This document shows positions 60,501 to 64,000 of a stretch of DNA of 64,000 nt, in pieces. This DNA comes from a virus. The first letter of the stretch is position 1, and the number at the start of each line of letters is the position of its first letter. The stretch spans positions 1-64,000 of the IMG/VR virus record IMGVR_UViG_3300007640_000004. One strand, written 5' to 3'. The position numbers were made by a program, and so were the translations under genes. Below the pieces are notes generated by a model. The model searched no databases. It worked only from the letters and a program-made list of their open reading frames with translations, and was not told the origin of the DNA.

Positions 60501-63500
60501 ATCAGCGCATTCCGCATATCAAAATCCGCTTCCGCCTCGGCGAGGGTCAACGCGACGATGCTCGACCCGATATCAGAAACCGCTTTATCATTTCCGAAGA
60601 ACTCTTGAAGGGCTGTAGGGATATGTTCATCCGCTGGCAGCATCAGTCTGCCAGAGTTGGCAGCCTTGATCTCATCCATGATTTCCTCATCCAGCGATTT
60701 TTTGACATCGTCCGCAATAACCTCGGGGTTGTTCATGTCGGGGGACATCTCTTCACCCCGCTCCTGAGTCGCCGCCGAAACTATTTGCAGGTCATTCAAC
60801 TCATCCTCATACTGCTTATCGAGGAACTGAGGCGTGCGCCCTTGTTCGTCGATCGAGTTCATCGACTGCATCTTCCGCGCTCGGTTGAAGAGGCCGTTAT
60901 TCGTCGCTTGCTTAGTGTATCGAGCCATCACCCTGTTAGCCATCTGGCTTTGAGTGGCCAGTTGGTTAGGGCTACGGTGGACGATCTTCGTGTTGAGGAA
61001 CATGAGGACCGCCTCACGCAGGTTGTAGATGGGCAGATTCTCATCATCCAATAAAGGCAGAGTATGAGGGGGAACTCTCTTGGCCTTTCGGGCCGCCTTG
61101 TTCTCAGCCTCAAGTTGGGCAACCCTCGCTTGTATCTCCGCCTTGGGCAGGACATACACCAGTGAGTCGATATCATTCTGCGAGTGGGGTGGCTTCTTCT
61201 TTGCCAATACGGCTTCCCTGTTCGCGGCCTCCATCTCGGCGATCCGTTTCTTCCTCTCCGCCTCGGGCATGGAGGTCAATTCCTTCATGTCTCCTACCTG
61301 ATCAGCTGGGCGATGCACTAAGTCGGCGTATCCAAGAGCACCATAGATTCGCTCGGCCAGAACACGGGAGGCTGCGTCTTCCAAATCTGCGGCACCGTCG
61401 ACGCCATACATGAGGCTGACGACTTTATTGACCGCGGCCTTAACGCCATTCCGGTCATTCAGTTTAGCGTTTTCGCCGATCCCCGTGATGTGCGGGTCGA
61501 TCAGGTTGCGTATCTGGAAGTAGCGTAATTCAGCTTCCATCTCCCCACGCCACGCAATGGCTGCATCTGAAATAAGATCCCTCGCCTCAACCCGTGGGTC
61601 GTTAAACCGGATGGGAGAAAATTGAGTTAACATCGACACCAGCTTTGGAACGATGGTGAAGTTGTCCACTTCAAACGCCATGGTCCGCACATACTCATTG
61701 TATACGTCATCGATCTCCAAGATCGCCTCGTGCATCGTCTTCTGACGCGTGCGGTCGATCTGCATCTTATTGTTCTTGGGCCTCTTCTTGCCCTTCCCAA
61801 GTATATCGTAGACTTCATCAGCAGCCCGCTTCTGCTTGTTCTGGGCAATGCCCTCCTCTTCAGGATCTTCCCCCCGTGCTATTGCATCTTCAACGCGCTT
61901 CCGTTCTTCGATGTCCGCTTTGATCTTCGCGGCTTCTGCATCATACTTGAACGCGGGAACGAACTGCGTTTTCAGAATGTTCGGGTCGCCCCGCATGGAC
62001 CCCGCGATCGCGAAGGCCATATTGGTCTCGTCGAAGTTCAACTCCGCCTCGTTCATCACCTCCTTGGGTTGGCGAACAACTGACTCGCGGCTGCCTTTGT
62101 TGTCCTTCTGTTCAACAAGCGCGAGGACGTCCACGACGGCCAGTCGGCCCCCGACAGTCTTACGAGTCCGGATCGCCTTATTGATCAAGCCCATAGGGAA
62201 ATCAGCAGGGACGATGATCTCTTTGAAGCCCGCCTCGATCAAGTCCCTCATGTGGACGGGGTCATTATCGAAGAACGGGGTTTCTCCAACCAGCACTGCG
62301 CCACCTTTTATGGAGCGGCTCCCCTCGGGAGCGGGCAGCACCGGAAAGCGGCGCTGAATCGCTTCAGCGACAGCGTTGTTGATGTGGTCGTATGACGTTG
62401 GGCCATTCACCCGCCCTTTGTGGGCTGGAATGTAGGCCCCATTGTTGGATGCCCTGACGGGGTAGCCATAGGCGACCAGCTTCTCAGCGGCTCGGAACTG
62501 TTGGCGACCAAGTTCGTCGACTTCAAATATCGAGGGGTCCAAGTAATGGGTGCGTCCTTCGATATCCCGTGGGTTCACGCGAGCAAAAGGGTCGTAGCCC
62601 CGCTGTTGCTCTTTTGGTAACTGCCTGTCGTATTTCTGAATTACCTTGTCCATCAAGGTCACGAGGTCCGCAGCCCGATAAGACTGCGCCCTCACTCTGG
62701 CGGCGTTTTCATGCTCGCCCTTGGCAGAATACTTGAGAGCAAGGTCAGCCTTGCCGAATCCCCACGCTTGCAGGTCATCTCGATGCTTGATGAAGGCTGC
62801 GGGAGTGCGCCGCATCGTTGTGAATTTGGCCGGAAGCGCCATGTCATCCACAAAGGTCATCTCGCCGTCCCCGTGGATCGGGTTGGTTGCCGCCTTCTCG
62901 ATGGGGGCTATTTCGGACTCAAAAAACTCGGAGGTCCACCGCTCGTTCTTCGGGTTGTCGCTGATCTTCTCAATGATCCCCAACAACTTGACTCGGCGGG
63001 CTTGCTCGGCCTTCCGTTTCCTCCGTTTGCTCGCTACTTCACGGCGATGCTGATTCATCTTGGCCTCTTGAGCCCGCAGATCCATATCCGCTTGGATATC
63101 TCGATGAAGAAGAATCGGGATACCACTGGTGTTTACCCCCGCTTTTTTGGGATAGCGTTTTCCAGTCTCCGGATCGATCCCCGGCGCGGCTCCCTCGCCC
63201 TGCATGGTCATCGGGTAGGCCGTGTAGCCTCGTGGCATCATCTTGTCCACGCCAGAAAGGGTCATAAAGTAGAGGTTCCGTAATCCGGTTACCTTATCTG
63301 CCTCACCGTCATACCCGATAAAGAGTCCATCGGCTACGGGGCGTCCGTTGATATCATACACACGAATCAAGTCACCGGCCTCAGCGGCTGGAACATTGAT
63401 TGGGCCAGTCCCGAGCGTGAACCGCTTGGCCTTGGCCTTGGCCTCTGCCAGCGCCTTGGCCGCTTCGTCTTCCTCCGCTGCTGCGGCGGCCTCCACTGAA

Positions 63501-64000
63501 GCAAGGTCTGCCTCCGGATCAGGTTGGTCACGATTGGCGTCTTCACCGACGTCCACTCCGGACTGAGGCTTCGGCGGTGGCTGAACCTCCCCCTCGGCTG
63601 CCTTCTTGGCCATAAACTCGGCAGCGGCTACGTCCTTATTAAATTGATCCTGCGCCCGCTCCGCGAAGTTCGTGTCGAGGTCTTTCAGCACTTCAAGATG
63701 CCCATCCAAGATAGCCACTGCCTCCTCAAATATGAGCATATCACCGGACTCTTCGGCGTCTTGGGCTCTGTAAAGCGCATCCTCAGCCTCAGCCCGCGTG
63801 GCCTCCGTGTTTTTGATGTAGTCCTTGAACTCCGCACGACCTTTTTTGTCATCCGTGAACCTGTGAACGGTAGGCTCTTCCCCGTCCATGACCCATGGCT
63901 CCTCTACCAGAACATACTTGGGCTGGTTGGAGGATTGGGGCGGGGCTTTGTAGCCGGAGTTAGGCTCAGGCAGTGGTTCTCCATTCTCGGCAGCCGCTTT
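54563..64000 (-). CDS. Giant polyvalent virion-type protein, C-terminal part (partial, runs off right edge)
   Basis: The frame runs from base 64000 to the stop at 54563: 3,145 residues in this window. An internal ATG at 63889 is not a convincing start because the frame stays open to the edge. Features include VLIHEFLHAFLSG (HEFLH at 59456-59470), a second zinc-metallopeptidase motif, followed by NLDEFVTYMF, which fits the E-containing part of polyvalent-protein metallopeptidases. Long charged helices and Ala/Glu-rich linkers fill much of the length. The last 600 residues include a hydrophobic LIGMSSMIVGSAIMPVLLSQ segment and a pattern resembling large polyvalent-protein C-terminal domains. 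It is probably ejected with the DNA. Confidence 0.75.
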   Translation of the reverse strand, partial: KAAAENGEPLPEPNSGYKAPPQSSNQPKYVLVEEPWVMDGEEPTVHRFTDDKKGRAEFKDYIKNTEATRAEAEDALYRAQDAEESGDMLIFEEAVAILDGHLEVLKDLDTNFAERAQDQFNKDVAAAEFMAKKAAEGEVQPPPKPQSGVDVGEDANRDQPDPEADLASVEAAAAAEEDEAAKALAEAKAKAKRFTLGTGPINVPAAEAGDLIRVYDINGRPVADGLFIGYDGEADKVTGLRNLYFMTLSGVDKMMPRGYTAYPMTMQGEGAAPGIDPETGKRYPKKAGVNTSGIPILLHRDIQADMDLRAQEAKMNQHRREVASKRRKRKAEQARRVKLLGIIEKISDNPKNERWTSEFFESEIAPIEKAATNPIHGDGEMTFVDDMALPAKFTTMRRTPAAFIKHRDDLQAWGFGKADLALKYSAKGEHENAARVRAQSYRAADLVTLMDKVIQKYDRQLPKEQQRGYDPFARVNPRDIEGRTHYLDPSIFEVDELGRQQFRAAEKLVAYGYPVRASNNGAYIPAHKGRVNGPTSYDHINNAVAEAIQRRFPVLPAPEGSRSIKGGAVLVGETPFFDNDPVHMRDLIEAGFKEIIVPADFPMGLINKAIRTRKTVGGRLAVVDVLALVEQKDNKGSRESVVRQPKEVMNEAELNFDETNMAFAIAGSMRGDPNILKTQFVPAFKYDAEAAKIKADIEERKRVEDAIARGEDPEEEGIAQNKQKRAADEVYDILGKGKKRPKNNKMQIDRTRQKTMHEAILEIDDVYNEYVRTMAFEVDNFTIVPKLVSMLTQFSPIRFNDPRVEARDLISDAAIAWRGEMEAELRYFQIRNLIDPHITGIGENAKLNDRNGVKAAVNKVVSLMYGVDGAADLEDAASRVLAERIYGALGYADLVHRPADQVGDMKELTSMPEAERKKRIAEMEAANREAVLAKKKPPHSQNDIDSLVYVLPKAEIQARVAQLEAENKAARKAKRVPPHTLPLLDDENLPIYNLREAVLMFLNTKIVHRSPNQLATQSQMANRVMARYTKQATNNGLFNRARKMQSMNSIDEQGRTPQFLDKQYEDELNDLQIVSAATQERGEEMSPDMNNPEVIADDVKKSLDEEIMDEIKAANSGRLMLPADEHIPTALQEFFGNDKAVSDIGSSIVALTLAEAEADFDMRNALIELYIAGPRYGLTPAEGDPINYKDMTASDLLSGLANWYVNANWEENTDILEFHKKLNAVDSQGYPVMESAERVRSILNILAGAELGVARRSRRGAPAVDADGNPVRRRKPEAMVKEEVWIDDEVYYPTIGLTEKIIRPVDVETDERADPVGAEFRDEAYERRLKKDEKVAKANEDEEFIGFAGRGLHKSEGVDAAADESVIRVAKLLGIEKVTPAMRRYILNNLSQQVRNVLHSKSFISAKERSAYATKNMKEADSLGLVNGDTNSVFDAFAKIADHNSSYPLPLRMAARILLMAKPLMGDVKFFMRSLDADVAGEYKIGKSGTPMVMLNMRGSNEESLGSVLIHEFLHAFLSGAIKSDGKGLNPAQKAALKTLQAVFDEAKASATTSGEIDDPRLSAGMANLDEFVTYMFTSTMFQAKLRNVGEQSTTEPSIFRRAIDAILEFFGFPKETRQDAAFKALIDLSYATLNPEPLTLESIFAEAGVQAADEMARQVARRRLFEEMRRNTDDGREITEEEIREMDRADSVVKQNGGVTPDAFRPTIAAREKLDRAIGMIVRAHGKVPDEVTIEISREQEGAAWTDADGVLYINPDSWSDVMDTIPEEGRRDVAYAIVDEELRHISSINAIPPKMMEEYVAATSDAELIATAREHLDPDFEFSTDPVAADMQRKAIAEEKLRKRSQEVMNGVTTEDVVNFWRSNPSGREVLAHYINQIITRLKRKIKKSGKPTLLEGNMLILLEAEMSNIRTNWKARQQGGPVSIDELEGQVSLLFSQVSSKRLEEAGPEGAIEDVDYEPLIAEHVHEGHRPNLANYGGEVDPTQAAEAVAEAEAEAEAKEAAEAAKAGKQPRGLASGAAPYTTGTFHTKYGTVSDLSAKARLGARTYEGFIESVRLPLMEIGTYKAPSNFFMKLAQGEFDPRVQRLMNDKGGMERMLTKKLQNFKKDIDKIIARDFGSPEEIAEDAAAASGSTEPLITKEAWDKMEEGYLNDIAAIKITDASISTLATALKVANPLWSDGKAAHEARKELMANEYTLAKERRDTRERGLRQTLRDSARVSRDEALERVRAVSPDLATKIAELRMLTDEMSNKAKEILSTQNPGIEMTFDSQMGIYVTRAYRMFDDNVYRDQVIGAPAKDGTGWDAVDPKLRDTLKAADTFFESQFLIHKTEYYVKHEGKSPADAKAAAIDDLNIRNRSTGMSFGSEARMAFLSRYDSKGTANAIPMSGDVDFLKVVDSNLKRRQHLPPEIRNLLGEYGAEEGTNLLLRTFATVSGVMSNAVLLDNIVTQGRMKDPTTGEGQWIFSPEDLLSLPEVQSIGGSEAERLAEGARIMATRGFKKIVVPRGKNSLYNPLDGYYGPPELNEAMSSAANAEQLDASVDASTALVNRIMRGAAKATGASMGVVTLGSVGHFLRNVISQPFMAWSQGGPLHALKMAVPMGKALTDQTGRAFMPEFMRGKDSAEQEAYLDDLHKLGIIGDEVRAGVLKDLLSGNRTPDDIQDEVHNLFAKVPKTAGAKGQEYFKKVTDLAGRVEAATEAYYKIAYFEQTLKTMEAAHKEGRGTIRGVAISQMSKLDIRQEAAEQVKMTAPTHSHTIPVVRGLTKSAPGLLLAPFLRWKSEMVRIPVNTFTLAKMEMESGNSVLRARGINRLIGMSSMIVGSAIMPVLLSQLLGGVDKDEDEALRDSMPEYLRNHSFIYYLKGGQLNSLDLTYVNPFAQLADPWIRAWGDLVKKGGSVQQAAARLVQAGISDVFLDDQILAGTIISAKRNLDPTSGRPIYLEGVDTPLEAATKSLKFIVGNAYTPRLLADSWEAFNALGKDGSLTREKAGTIFWSGIYPVRSRQIDPEQQLRRYLFSTQEKYNDVSTRRYKAMKDSPMSPAEVRQLYKDEVDLKNRINSDVYRKIQGFKTMGIPVPVIASYMKELRYGEDRTNLIFSGMMARSDNSRKFAESLMSKEFGMGRMQSMEAAKNATPQFIKLEDIK

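Noticed and set aside
63887-63889. The ATG at 63889 as the start of the right-hand giant gene.
   Set aside because: The frame is open upstream to base 64000 with protein-like sequence and the edge phase matches the left fragment, so this ATG is probably internal.
1-64000. tRNA genes, integrase or excisionase genes.
   Set aside because: I saw no cloverleaf with a recognisable T-arm and no tyrosine or serine recombinase motif; a dedicated search could still find a weak tRNA.

Overview
This window is a double-stranded DNA bacteriophage genome, or nearly all of one. It encodes both terminase subunits, a very large portal protein, a scaffold-like protein, a major capsid protein, a collagen-like tail fibre, a lysis cassette, a complete replication set (family A polymerase, primase-helicase, SF2 helicase, PD-(D/E)XK nuclease, RuvC-like resolvase) and a giant virion-type polyvalent protein. 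I see no tape-measure, sheath or baseplate genes. The ~820-residue portal and the giant internal-protein candidate suggest a podovirus-like virion. There is no integrase, rRNA, tRNA or CRISPR array. Almost no start codon I checked has a Shine-Dalgarno sequence; leaders are A/C-rich or nearly absent. This suggests a host that does not rely on Shine-Dalgarno initiation (Bacteroidota or Verrucomicrobiota are examples), but the host cannot be named from sequence.

Layout. 1-9185 (minus): giant protein N-terminal part (runs off the left edge), a PAPS-type sulfotransferase, two coiled-coil virion-like proteins and the large terminase. 9221-20914 (plus): small terminase, RuvC-like resolvase, helicase, methyltransferase, nuclease, DNA polymerase and primase-helicase. 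20865-27323 (minus): lysis genes and tail fibre. 27410-28357 (plus): an isolated DUF115/sialyltransferase-like gene. 28319-40607 (minus): capsid and portal genes plus accessory genes. 40608-41402: a gene-free divergent control region. 41403-54477 (plus): about 23 mostly small early-type genes including a MoxR ATPase / VWA-metallopeptidase module. 54563-64000 (minus): giant protein C-terminal part (runs off the right edge).

The two giant fragments are on the same strand and in compatible phase. If the molecule is circularly permuted they form one gene of about 4,634 codons (assuming direct joining) with two HExxH metallopeptidase motifs and several hydrophobic glycine-rich segments, as expected of polyvalent or ejected phage proteins.

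The least explained features are regulatory. (1) Every gene or gene pair from 41.4 to 49.1 kb is followed by an intergenic hairpin; eight are a 13-bp-stem palindrome in two versions that differ by a compensatory three-base change. (2) Two ~110-bp copies of a long palindrome embedded in a promoter-like sequence face opposite operons at 7.3 kb and 40.7 kb. (3) Several genes have sigma70-like promoters whose -10 box lies only 5-6 nt before the start codon, implying leaderless mRNAs. (4) Pseudoknot-capable leaders precede the nuclease gene and the capsid gene.
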